Source: CAVSRC01 sp963762605 (GTDB lineage Bacteria; Pseudomonadota; Alphaproteobacteria; Rhizobiales; Kaistiaceae). From it: a stretch of 64,000 nt of DNA. This document shows, piece after piece, positions 10,623-17,736 of this stretch. A model generated the notes under the pieces. It worked only from the letters and a program-made list of their open reading frames with translations, ran no database searches and was not told where the DNA came from. Location: positions 10,959-74,958 of the forward strand of contig CAVXLJ010000026.1 of the NCBI GenBank assembly GCA_963762605.1. Direction: 5' to 3'. A program made the position numbers and the translations under genes. Positions within the stretch are counted from its first letter, which is position 1; each line of letters opens with the position of its first letter.

Positions 10623-11806
10623 GCCGGGGAAGCGGTGACCCGACCGTCGGCGACGGCAAGATGCTGCATCCGCTCGCCGAGCGGCGCGAAGACGGCCGCG
10701 TCGGTGCCGGTCATGAAGGCTTGGCAGCCGAGATCATCGAGGACCGCGAACAGTGCCTGGCGCCGCTCCGCATCGAGATGGGCGGCGATCTCGTCGAGCA
10801 GCACCAGCGGCGTCTCGCCGGAAAGCCGTGCCGCCAGCCGCGCCTGGGCCAGCACCAGGCCGATCAGCAGCGCCTTCTGCTCGCCGGTCGAGCAAGTCTC
10901 GGCCGCCGCCTGCTTCGGCCCGTGACGGACCCTGAGGTCGGAGAGGTGGGGGCCGGAAAGCGTGCGGCCGACAGCGGCATCGCGCGGCCGCGCGCCGGCA
11001 AGGTCGGCGGCATAAATCTCCTCCACCGTGCTTGCCGGGTGGCCGTCGAGCAGGTGCTCCAGCGTGCCTTCCAGCGCGATTTCCGCCGCCGGGAAGGGCG
11101 CCGCCACGTCGCCTTCGGCGATCAGCGCCACGGTCAGCCCGGCCCATTCGCGCCGCGCCGCGGCGATTGCGGTGGCAAGCTCGGCCATCTCGCGCTCGAT
11201 CGCGTCAAGCCAGCGCCTGTCCGGCGACGGCTCGCTGAGCAGGCGGTTGCGCCCGCGCATCGCCTTCTCGAAAGCGTTGACCCGGGTGCCGTGACTTCGG
11301 TCGATGGCCAGCACCGCCCGGTCGAGGAAGCGCCGCCGGTCGGAAGCCGGCCCGGTGAACAGGCCGTCCATGGCCGGCGTCAGCCAGACGACGCGGAGAT
11401 GGTCGAGCAACGCGTCGGGCGAGCGCGCCGGCGCCCGGTTGACCCGGACCGAGCGGCGCGCCTCGGGGCCTTCCGGCGTCATGGCGACGCCGGTGCCGAG
11501 CTCGACCGCGCCGGCGGCGTTTTCCACCGTCGCCGCCACCGCCCACGTGCCGTCTCCCGGCTGCCGCGCCACCGTGTCGAGCCGGGCGCGGCGCAGGCCA
11601 CGTCCCGGCGACAGGAAGGAGATTGCTTCGAGCAGGTTGGTCTTGCCGGCGCCGTTCGGGCCGGTCAGCACCACCGGGCGTCCGTCGAGGGCCAGCGCCA
11701 GCGCGCCGTAATTGCGGAAGTTGGCGAGCTTCAGCGCCGCCACCGCGGTCGCCGCATAGCGGCCGCTTCTGGCTGAGTCCGACGTGACATCGTTCGATGC
11801 GTCCAA
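10619..11806 (-). CDS. recF: DNA replication and repair protein RecF
   Basis: A 395-residue SMC-like ATPase that loads RecA at gapped DNA with RecO and RecR. Walker A is GPNGAGKT at residues 49-56. The signature region contains SGPHLSDL and CSTGEQKALLIGLVLA. Walker B is PLVLLDEIAAHLD, then the C-terminal segment with MTGTD. The first 25 residues precede the usual KLANFRNY start of the domain and may be partly untranslated. In many relatives recF follows dnaN; here it does not, and the next gene upstream is a divergent DUF930 gene. Confidence 0.96.
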   Translation of the reverse strand: MDASNDVTSDSARSGRYAATAVAALKLANFRNYGALALALDGRPVVLTGPNGAGKTNLLEAISFLSPGRGLRRARLDTVARQPGDGTWAVAATVENAAGAVELGTGVAMTPEGPEARRSVRVNRAPARSPDALLDHLRVVWLTPAMDGLFTGPASDRRRFLDRAVLAIDRSHGTRVNAFEKAMRGRNRLLSEPSPDRRWLDAIEREMAELATAIAAARREWAGLTVALIAEGDVAAPFPAAEIALEGTLEHLLDGHPASTVEEIYAADLAGARPRDAAVGRTLSGPHLSDLRVRHGPKQAAAETCSTGEQKALLIGLVLAQARLAARLSGETPLVLLDEIAAHLDAERRQALFAVLDDLGCQAFMTGTDAAVFAPLGERMQHLAVADGRVTASPA

Positions 11807-12004
11807 GGCGCTTCACTCTGCCGGCGGCCGTTTCGGGGTTCCGAAATGTGCCATTCAGCATCGCACCGGGCTGCGGCAACGGCTCTTGGCCACGGTCGCA
11901 ATTTCGGCGATTTGAGCGCGACATTTGCAGCAGCGGCCGACGATGGGCAAGAGCCGAGGGCATCGCGCCGCAATTGAGGGGGCTGCCGGGGCGGCGCGTG
12001 ACCC

Positions 12005-12640
12005 ATGTTCGATGAGGCGGTTCCCCGCAAATGGTCGGCGGAGACGACGTGGAGCGTCGCCGCTTCCTTCCTGCTGCACGCGTTTCTGGCGTTCATGATC
12101 GTCAGGGCGTGGACGGCCCCGCCGCCAGTTGCGCCGATCGAGGAAGGCATTCCGGCCACCTTCTTGACGTCGGCCGAGTTCGAAGCGCTCTCCGCGCCCA
12201 CGGAGCGCGCGCGCCGGCAACCACCGGCGGTAATTCCGCCTGAGAGCGCGGAGCCCCTGACGCATGCGGCCACCATTCTCTCGGGCCTGGCTCTGGCCAA
12301 TCCGCGCAACCGTCAGGCGCGGGAGGACCTGCCCAAGCTCAACGCCACCGAACGCATGATCCAGCTCTGCAATATCGAGGCGCTGGAACAGGTGGCACGC
12401 ATACGCAAGGATATCGCTCCCGAGACTGTCAGCGCCTATGCCACGAAGGCGCTTCAGATCGGTCCGGACACGGTGACGGCCGAAGGCGCCGCCGTGCGCA
12501 GCGGCGACGACTGGTACAGCCTCAGATATCGCTGCCGTCTTGCGCCCGGTCATGGCGCCGTCATCGCCTTCGATTTCCTTGCCGGCGAGCGAATCCCGGT
12601 GGAGCGCGTGAAGGAACTCGGCCTGGCAATCGGGCGATGA
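12005..12640 (+). CDS. DUF930 domain-containing membrane-anchored protein
   Basis: A 211-residue protein with one N-terminal membrane helix (about residues 16-36), a Pro-rich linker (residues 38-80) and a C-terminal DUF930-type domain. The domain shows ATERMIQLCNIEALEQV and WYSLRYRCRLAPGHGAVIAFDF, with a Cys pair that could form a disulfide. DUF930 is a rhizobial family of unknown function. The N-terminal architecture resembles a TonB-like anchor, and the protein probably faces the periplasm. The start ATG follows a spacer shared with divergent recF. Confidence 0.8.
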   Translation: MFDEAVPRKWSAETTWSVAASFLLHAFLAFMIVRAWTAPPPVAPIEEGIPATFLTSAEFEALSAPTERARRQPPAVIPPESAEPLTHAATILSGLALANPRNRQAREDLPKLNATERMIQLCNIEALEQVARIRKDIAPETVSAYATKALQIGPDTVTAEGAAVRSGDDWYSLRYRCRLAPGHGAVIAFDFLAGERIPVERVKELGLAIGR

Positions 12641-12700
12641 TGGCCAGGCCTTGCGGGGAATCGCGACGCGCTCCATATTGGTGTTCCCATCAACAAACGG

Positions 12701-12715
12701 AAGGAGGTGATCCAG
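12701..12715 (+). promoter_or_regulatory. Extended Shine-Dalgarno: 15 bases complementary to the 16S rRNA tail
   Basis: AAGGAGGTGATCCAG is the exact reverse complement of the conserved 3' end of 16S rRNA (CTGGATCACCTCCTT). Ordinary ribosome sites match 4-7 bases. The GGAGG core is 7 bases from a GTG start codon, the normal spacing, and the match runs into the first base of that codon. Confidence 0.75.
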
Positions 12716-12789
12716 TGTCTCATTGTCATACGCCGCGTGCGGCGGACCGGACCTGGAATCTCGCCTCTTGCGAGGTTTGCGCCTCCTAG
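12715..12789 (+). CDS. 24-residue Cys/His microprotein (or leader peptide)
   Basis: GTG start, 24 codons, TAG stop, reading VSHCHTPRAADRTWNLASCE followed by VCAS. It has an HCH cluster at residues 3-5 and a CxxC at 19-22, a spacing that could bind a metal ion or form a disulfide. The extreme Shine-Dalgarno directly upstream argues for heavy translation. Downstream, a perfect 11-bp hairpin closes the transcript about 45 bases after the stop, giving a unit of roughly 160 bases. It could be a true microprotein, a leader peptide or the coding part of a dual-function small RNA. I do not know a characterised homologue. Confidence 0.5.
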   Translation: MSHCHTPRAADRTWNLASCEVCAS

Positions 12790-12832
12790 GCGTTTGAAGG
12801 TCTTCGATCCGCGCCAATGCGGACCGACAATG

Positions 12833-12859
12833 GAAGGGCCGCCCACAAGGCGGCCCTTC
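12833..12859 (+). terminator. Terminator-like hairpin after the microprotein gene
   Basis: GAAGGGCCGCC, loop CACAA, GGCGGCCCTTC: an exact 11-bp stem. There is no strong T-run afterwards (GCATGTCT). It separates the microprotein unit from the DUF1858 gene at 12953. Confidence 0.6.
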
Positions 12860-12952
12860 GCATGTCTGGGCTCCGCCGATGCCGGAAGGGAATCGTTCCG
12901 TTCCTTGTCGCGCATCAAAGAAGGCGGGCGGTCCGCCGCCTAAAGTCCGCCC

Positions 12953-13198
12953 ATGACCAGTCACGCCACAGACGCCGGCCTCCATGAGCAGACCCCGGTC
13001 TGCACGATCATGCGACGCTGGCCCGAGACGATCCGCCTGTTTCTGGCGCGCCGCATGGCCTGTGTCGGCTGCCCGGTGGGCGGGCTGCATACGCTGGAAG
13101 AGGCCTGCGGCGAGCACAAGGTCGATCTCGGCCCGCTGCTCGCCGAAATCAGGCACGTCGCTACGACAACTCGGGCCCGCTTCCCTCAGCCAGGATGA
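12953..13198 (+). CDS. DUF1858 hybrid-cluster-associated redox disulfide protein
   Basis: An 81-residue protein with the DUF1858 layout: an RRWPETIRLFLARR helix followed by the CVGCPV motif (Cys at about 37 and 40). Such proteins often sit beside nitric-oxide or nitrogen-oxide metabolism genes and are thought to be redox or metal-binding partners. Here it faces nirK and the nnrR-like regulator, and its 3' end overlaps that of the regulator by 38 bases in convergent orientation. No strong ribosome site is visible before the ATG. Confidence 0.8.
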   Translation: MTSHATDAGLHEQTPVCTIMRRWPETIRLFLARRMACVGCPVGGLHTLEEACGEHKVDLGPLLAEIRHVATTTRARFPQPG

Positions 13199-13871
13199 AC
13201 AGCCGGTGCGCGTCGGTGACCGTGACGCGCCTTCGTCCCAGCGCGACCAGCCCCTTCTGCTGCCAGCCGCTCATCACGCGGGAAACCGTGTGCAGCGTCG
13301 TGCCGCTCATCTCGGCGATGTCCTCGCGCGTCACCGGAAAATCGATCTCGATTCCCTTCGCGGTCTTGCGGCCGGCCTGGTTCACCAGCCGAAGGATGGC
13401 GTGGGCGATGCGCCGCTCGACCGCCTCGGTGGATAGCTCGCGGATGCGCGTGTTGGCGTCCTGCAGACGCTCGCCGACCGTCTGCATGGCGCCCACGGCA
13501 AAGGCTGGATTGCGCCCGATGAAGGCGTTCCACTGGCTCTCCGGCCAGACCAGCGCCAGGCTCTCCACCACGGCCACGGCGGTCCCCGGATAGTCCTGCC
13601 GGTGCATTGCCCCGGCGATCCCGAACAGGTCGCCGGGGTTGATGTGACGGACGACGATCTGCTGCCCGTCGGGCGCGGCCTGCTGCACCTTCAGGCGCCC
13701 GTTCAGCAGCAGGAAGAATTCCTTGGCTGCGGCGCCCTGGCGGAAGACGACGGAGCCCTCTTGCAGACGTCGCGGACGGGCGATCGTCAGCACCGCGTCG
13801 ATATCCTCGGCTGGAACGCCTTTGAATATCGCGAAATCGCTGACAAGCGAGCGGTCGATTGACGGGGCCAT
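13161..13871 (-). CDS. Crp/Fnr family regulator, NnrR-like
   Basis: A 236-residue regulator with an N-terminal cyclic-nucleotide-binding-type beta-barrel (GDLFGIAGAM near residues 80-89) and a C-terminal winged helix, TREDIAEMSGTTLHTVSRVM (recognition helix TTLHTVSRVM). It lacks the N-terminal cysteine set of FNR, so it probably does not hold an oxygen-sensing 4Fe-4S cluster and fits the NnrR/DNR type that responds to nitric oxide. It is divergent from nirK, with an FNR-type palindrome between them, so it probably controls nirK and pseudoazurin and perhaps itself. Confidence 0.82.
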   Translation of the reverse strand: MAPSIDRSLVSDFAIFKGVPAEDIDAVLTIARPRRLQEGSVVFRQGAAAKEFFLLLNGRLKVQQAAPDGQQIVVRHINPGDLFGIAGAMHRQDYPGTAVAVVESLALVWPESQWNAFIGRNPAFAVGAMQTVGERLQDANTRIRELSTEAVERRIAHAILRLVNQAGRKTAKGIEIDFPVTREDIAEMSGTTLHTVSRVMSGWQQKGLVALGRRRVTVTDAHRLFILAEGSGPELS

Positions 13872-13920
13872 AGGTCAAACCTTCGACGACCGCGGAAGAC
13901 GGACAGACATTCTCATTGCT

Positions 13921-13938
13921 CTTTGTTGGCGCACAAAG
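13921..13938. promoter_or_regulatory. FNR/NnrR box upstream of nirK
   Basis: CTTTGT-N6-ACAAAG is a perfect dyad containing TTG-N8-CAA, the spacing of FNR/NnrR/DNR sites (TTGAT-N4-ATCAA). It lies about 65 bases before the nirK ATG and 50 before the divergent regulator start, so it may serve both promoters. Confidence 0.75.
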
Positions 13939-14000
13939 AAGAACGCGGCCGGCCGGCGCATGGTCCGCCCATAAAACATATGAGCAAGAGGATTGGAACC

Positions 14001-15104
14001 ATGATTACCCGTCGTCAGGCGCTGATTGGCACCACTCTCACAGCGCTGGTCGCCGCCAGTCGTACCCCGGTCCTCGCCGCTGCCTCGCCGCAGGATGTAG
14101 CGGGTCTCGAGCACATCAAGGTCGATCTGGTGAAGCCGCCGCTGGTCCACGCCCACGAGCAGGCGACCAAGGCCGCGCCCAGGGTTGTCGAGTTCACCAT
14201 GCATGTCGTCGAGAAGGAGATCGTCGTCGACGACCAGGGCACCAAGATGTGGTCGATGGCCTATAACGGCTGGTTGCCCGGACCGCTGATGGTCGTGCAC
14301 GAGGGCGACTACCTGCAGCTCACCCTGGTTAATCCAGCCAGCAACGAGATGCCGCACAACATCGATTTTCACGCCTCCACCGGCGCGCTCGGTGGCGGCG
14401 GGTTGACGCTCATCTATCCCGGCCAGCAGGTGACGCTGCGCTTCAAGGCCTTCCGCCCTGGCGTGTTCGTCTATCACTGCGCCCCTCCCGGCATGATCCC
14501 GTGGCACGTGACCTCCGGCATGAACGGGGCGGTGATGGTGCTGCCGCGCGATGGCCTCAAGGACGGCAACGGCAAGCCGCTGCACTACGACAAGGTCTTC
14601 TATGTCGGCGAGAGCGACTTCTACGTCCCGCGCGACGAGGATGGCAACTACAAGACCTACGAGAGCCTCGGCAATTCTTACGCCGACACCGTCGACGTGA
14701 TGCGCGGGCTGATCCCCACCCACGTCGTCTTCGAAGGCAAGGTCAATTCCCTCACCGGCGACAATGCGATGAAGGCGAATGTCGGCGAGACGGTGCTCAT
14801 CATCCACTCCCAGGCCAACCGCGACACCCGTCCGCACCTCATCGGCGGCCACGGCGACTATGTCTGGAATCTCGGCAAGTTCACCAACGCGCCGCTGGAG
14901 GGGCTGGAGACGTGGTTCGTCCCCGGCGGCTCCGCCACCGCGGCCATGTACACCTTCCGCCAGCCGGGCATCTACGCCTACGTCAACCACAACCTGATCG
15001 AGGCGGCCGAGCTCGGCGCAACTGCCCACTTCAAGGTCGAGGGCGCATGGAATGACGACCTGATGACCCAGGTCAGCGCCCCCGGCCCGATCGTCGCCAA
15101 CTGA
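14001..15104 (+). CDS. nirK: Copper-containing nitrite reductase NirK
   Basis: A 367-residue periplasmic enzyme reducing nitrite to nitric oxide. A twin-arginine signal (TRRQALIG, residues 3-10) begins it. Type 1 copper ligands are His119, Cys160, His169 and Met174. Type 2 ligands seen are His124 and His159, with the third probably in YVNHNLIEA. The catalytic Asp is in NIDFH (122). Ligand spacings equal those of characterised NirK. The chosen ATG has AAGAGGA 8 bases upstream; an in-frame ATG at 13980 is possible. It receives electrons from pseudoazurin, encoded two genes on, and is followed by nirV. Confidence 0.96.
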   Translation: MITRRQALIGTTLTALVAASRTPVLAAASPQDVAGLEHIKVDLVKPPLVHAHEQATKAAPRVVEFTMHVVEKEIVVDDQGTKMWSMAYNGWLPGPLMVVHEGDYLQLTLVNPASNEMPHNIDFHASTGALGGGGLTLIYPGQQVTLRFKAFRPGVFVYHCAPPGMIPWHVTSGMNGAVMVLPRDGLKDGNGKPLHYDKVFYVGESDFYVPRDEDGNYKTYESLGNSYADTVDVMRGLIPTHVVFEGKVNSLTGDNAMKANVGETVLIIHSQANRDTRPHLIGGHGDYVWNLGKFTNAPLEGLETWFVPGGSATAAMYTFRQPGIYAYVNHNLIEAAELGATAHFKVEGAWNDDLMTQVSAPGPIVAN

Positions 15105-15166
15105 GGCAGACGCGACCGCGGTCCGTTCCGGCAGTGGAGCGGACCGCAGCCAATCTGGTCGATGTG

Positions 15167-16036
15167 ATGTCCGAGCCCATCAAGACGTTCGTTGTCGCCG
15201 GCCTCGCCGCCCTGGGGCTCGCCGCGGGTCTCGCCCTGGCACCGCGCGCCGCCGGCGATCCGACCGACCTGGTGATCCTGCCGGCGACAAGCTTCGATTA
15301 CCGCGTCGCCGGCCAGTTCCTGCAAGACGGCCAGCCGGTGAACCCGCCGCTGGAGAGGGTGACGTTCCACCGGCCGGTGGCGATCATGAAGAACAACGTC
15401 AGCCGCGCCGATTACCAGCGCTGCGTTGCCGCGCGGGCCTGCAAACCCGTCGACGCCGGCCTGCCGAAGAACGCAGATGCCGTCCCCGCCGTCGGTGTGA
15501 GCTGGTACGACGCGGTCGCCTATGCCACGTGGCTCAGCCGCGAGACCGGGCACCACTATCGCCTGCCGACCGACCGCGAATGGGCTTATGCCGCGGCCAA
15601 CCTGTTTCACGACAACACCGTCGTCGAGGATGGCGATGCCGCCAATCCGGCCCGGCGCTGGTTGGCGATCTATGCGAGGACCGCGGCCAGCGAACGGTCC
15701 ATCGACAGCCGGCCGCAGCCCTTCGGCACTTTCGGGCTCAATGAGAATGGCCTCGCCGATGTTGCCGGCAATATCTGGAACTGGACGTCGAGCTGCTACG
15801 TCAGCCACTCCGCCGACAGCCGTGGATCACGCAACGAAACGGAGAGCTGCGGCGTGCGCGTCGTCGAGGGCGCCCACCGCACCTACCTGACCGATTTCGT
15901 ACGCGACCCCAGGGGAGGCGCCTGCTCGGTTGGCACGCCGCCCAACAATCTCGGTATCCGTCTGATCCGCGACGACAGCGAACGCGGCGGCGTCCTTGCC
16001 CGCCTCGCCGAAATCCTCGGCCGCCTCGTCGGCTGA
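15167..16036 (+). CDS. nirV: NirV-like formylglycine-generating-enzyme-fold protein
   Basis: A 289-residue protein with a hydrophobic N-terminal export segment (residues 10-30) and a sulfatase-modifying-factor (FGE-sulfatase) domain. Visible motifs are VGVSWYDAVAYATWLSRET, YRLPTDREWAYAA, DVAGNIWNWTSSCY and a C-terminal GGACSVGTPPNNLGIRLIR. NirV is regularly encoded just after nirK in rhizobia and relatives; its exact role is not settled. The two-cysteine active site of true FGEs is not clearly preserved. The start is uncertain: ATG 15167 is used here, GTG 15134 is also possible. Confidence 0.88.
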   Translation: MSEPIKTFVVAGLAALGLAAGLALAPRAAGDPTDLVILPATSFDYRVAGQFLQDGQPVNPPLERVTFHRPVAIMKNNVSRADYQRCVAARACKPVDAGLPKNADAVPAVGVSWYDAVAYATWLSRETGHHYRLPTDREWAYAAANLFHDNTVVEDGDAANPARRWLAIYARTAASERSIDSRPQPFGTFGLNENGLADVAGNIWNWTSSCYVSHSADSRGSRNETESCGVRVVEGAHRTYLTDFVRDPRGGACSVGTPPNNLGIRLIRDDSERGGVLARLAEILGRLVG

Positions 16037-16051
16037 CAATCGCCTGCGAGC

Positions 16052-16065
16052 TTGCTCGCCGACAA
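16052..16065. promoter_or_regulatory. FNR/NnrR box upstream of the pseudoazurin gene
   Basis: TTGCTCGCCGACAA keeps TTG-N8-CAA and is followed by AGAACGG, similar to the sequence beside the nirK box. It lies 67 bases before the pseudoazurin ATG, nearly the same distance as the nirK box, so the two units are probably coregulated. Confidence 0.65.
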
Positions 16066-16131
16066 AGAACGGCGCCCGTCCTCTCTCTAGCGTCCCATCA
16101 CAACGCAACACATCAAACCGGAGTGCATGAC

Positions 16132-16569
16132 ATGAATGCCAAGCTCGGTATCGCCGCCGCCCTTGCCGCAGGCGCAATCCTCTTCGCCGGCGTTGCCGCC
16201 GCAGCGGAATTCGACGTGAAGATGCTCAACCGCGGCGCCGCCGGGCCCATGGTCTTCGAGCCGGCCGTGGTCAAGATTGCCCCCGGCGACACCGTCCATT
16301 TCATCGCCACCGACAAGGGCCACGACGTCATGTCCGTCGACGGCATGGTTCCCGAAGGCGCCCAGTCGTTCGAGGGCAAGCTCAGCCAGGACCTCACCGT
16401 CACCTTCACCGCGCCCGGCGTCTACGGCTTCAAGTGCAAGCCGCACTACGCCATGGGCATGGTCGGCGTCGTGGTCGTCGGCGATCCGGTCAATCTCGAC
16501 CAGGCCAGGGCGGTGAAGCAGCCCGGCCGGGCGAAAAAGGTCTTCGCGGAGCTGCTGGGCAAGCTGTGA
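16132..16569 (+). CDS. Pseudoazurin, periplasmic blue-copper electron carrier
   Basis: A 145-residue cupredoxin with a cleavable signal peptide (about residues 1-25, ending VAAAA). Copper ligands are His64, Cys102, His105 and Met110, with the same spacings as characterised pseudoazurins (38, 3 and 5). Pseudoazurin passes electrons from the cytochrome bc1 complex to NirK. GGAG lies about 8 bases before the chosen ATG; a GTG three codons upstream is also in frame. It has its own NnrR-type box. Confidence 0.95.
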   Translation: MNAKLGIAAALAAGAILFAGVAAAAEFDVKMLNRGAAGPMVFEPAVVKIAPGDTVHFIATDKGHDVMSVDGMVPEGAQSFEGKLSQDLTVTFTAPGVYGFKCKPHYAMGMVGVVVVGDPVNLDQARAVKQPGRAKKVFAELLGKL

Positions 16570-16582
16570 ACGCCCGCCGCCT

Positions 16583-17482
16583 CTAGCCGTGCGCCATGCG
16601 GTAGCTGGCATAGGCGCGGGCGAAGCGGTCCATGTAGTCGGCGGTATAGGCGGCGTAGTCGAAATCGATGGTGGAATAGATTTCCGAGACCATGCTCCAC
16701 ATCACCTCGCGCATCAGCGAGGCGCATTTCATGGCGTCGAAGCTGGCGGTGAGCCGCTCGTCCGCATGCCGGCCGAAATAGATGTGCAGAAGCCATTCTT
16801 CCTGCGCGCGGTCGAAGTTGCTGTTCGAGGCGAGATTGGCGAGATCGAAAAGCGGGGCGTTGAACCCGCCATAGTCCCAGTCGATCAGCCACAGGCGCTC
16901 GCCGTCGTCGATGAAGTTGCCGGGCAGGAGGTCGTTGTGGGCAAAGACGAAGTCCACCGGCCCGACCGCCAGTTCAAGCCCGTCGGCGATGTCGGAAAGC
17001 TCCGCCAGGCGCGACTGGTAGCGGCTGCCGGCCTCGTCGAGCGCACGCACATAATCGCGGATCGCGTGGAACACCCAGAAGGCCAGGACGGGCCCGCTGA
17101 TATGGCGCGGCATTTCCCGATGCACGCGCTTGACCAGCGCGACCGCCCGCGTCAGCCGGGCGGGATCGCGGATGTCCTCGGCCGTGCACGTCTTGCCTTC
17201 GATGAAATGCATGATCATGACGCCCGGCTCGGCATGCACCACTTGCGGCGAAATGCCGGCGGCATGGGCGGCGATGGTCGCCGCGCGCTCGTTAAAGCGC
17301 AGGATGTGGTGCACGGCGATATCGTCGCCGACGCGCACGAAGTGGCTGTGGCCGCCGTCCACGACCTTGTAGTTGATGTTGGTGATACCGCCATGGACGC
17401 GCTCGGGCGCGATTGGCCCTTGCCAGAAGGCGAGCGCCTTGACGCGCTCAAGCGCGCTTGCCTCGGTGGTCGGTCGGCTCAT
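16583..17482 (-). CDS. Choline/ethanolamine kinase-like phosphotransferase (APH fold)
   Basis: A 299-residue aminoglycoside-phosphotransferase-like kinase. The catalytic loop is FVFAHNDLLPGNF (HND replaces the classical HxD as in choline kinases), and the metal-binding segment is LWLIDWDYGG. A GGITNINYKV loop near residues 30-39 fits the choline-kinase nucleotide loop. The substrate is probably an amino alcohol or sugar, but it cannot be fixed from sequence. It is convergent with pseudoazurin; no operon partner. Confidence 0.82.
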   Translation of the reverse strand: MSRPTTEASALERVKALAFWQGPIAPERVHGGITNINYKVVDGGHSHFVRVGDDIAVHHILRFNERAATIAAHAAGISPQVVHAEPGVMIMHFIEGKTCTAEDIRDPARLTRAVALVKRVHREMPRHISGPVLAFWVFHAIRDYVRALDEAGSRYQSRLAELSDIADGLELAVGPVDFVFAHNDLLPGNFIDDGERLWLIDWDYGGFNAPLFDLANLASNSNFDRAQEEWLLHIYFGRHADERLTASFDAMKCASLMREVMWSMVSEIYSTIDFDYAAYTADYMDRFARAYASYRMAHG

Positions 17483-17736
17483 GCGGCGGTCATCGCAAGG
17501 GGAACGGTTCAGCCCGGGTGGGAAACGGTGTCGGAGACGAGCATCGGACGCGGCAGTCGTGCAGGGATTCGGCCGGAGACTCAACGAAGGCGTGCGCCGG
17601 GTGCCATCGCGCCGGAGACCGACGGCAACATTACCTGAACTCCCGGGCCTGCGGCTGTGACCGGGGCCACAAGTCTGGCGGAGTGGCCTCCGCGGACCGC
17701 CTGTGCCAAGATTGACAAGGCCGCGGGGAAGGGAAA

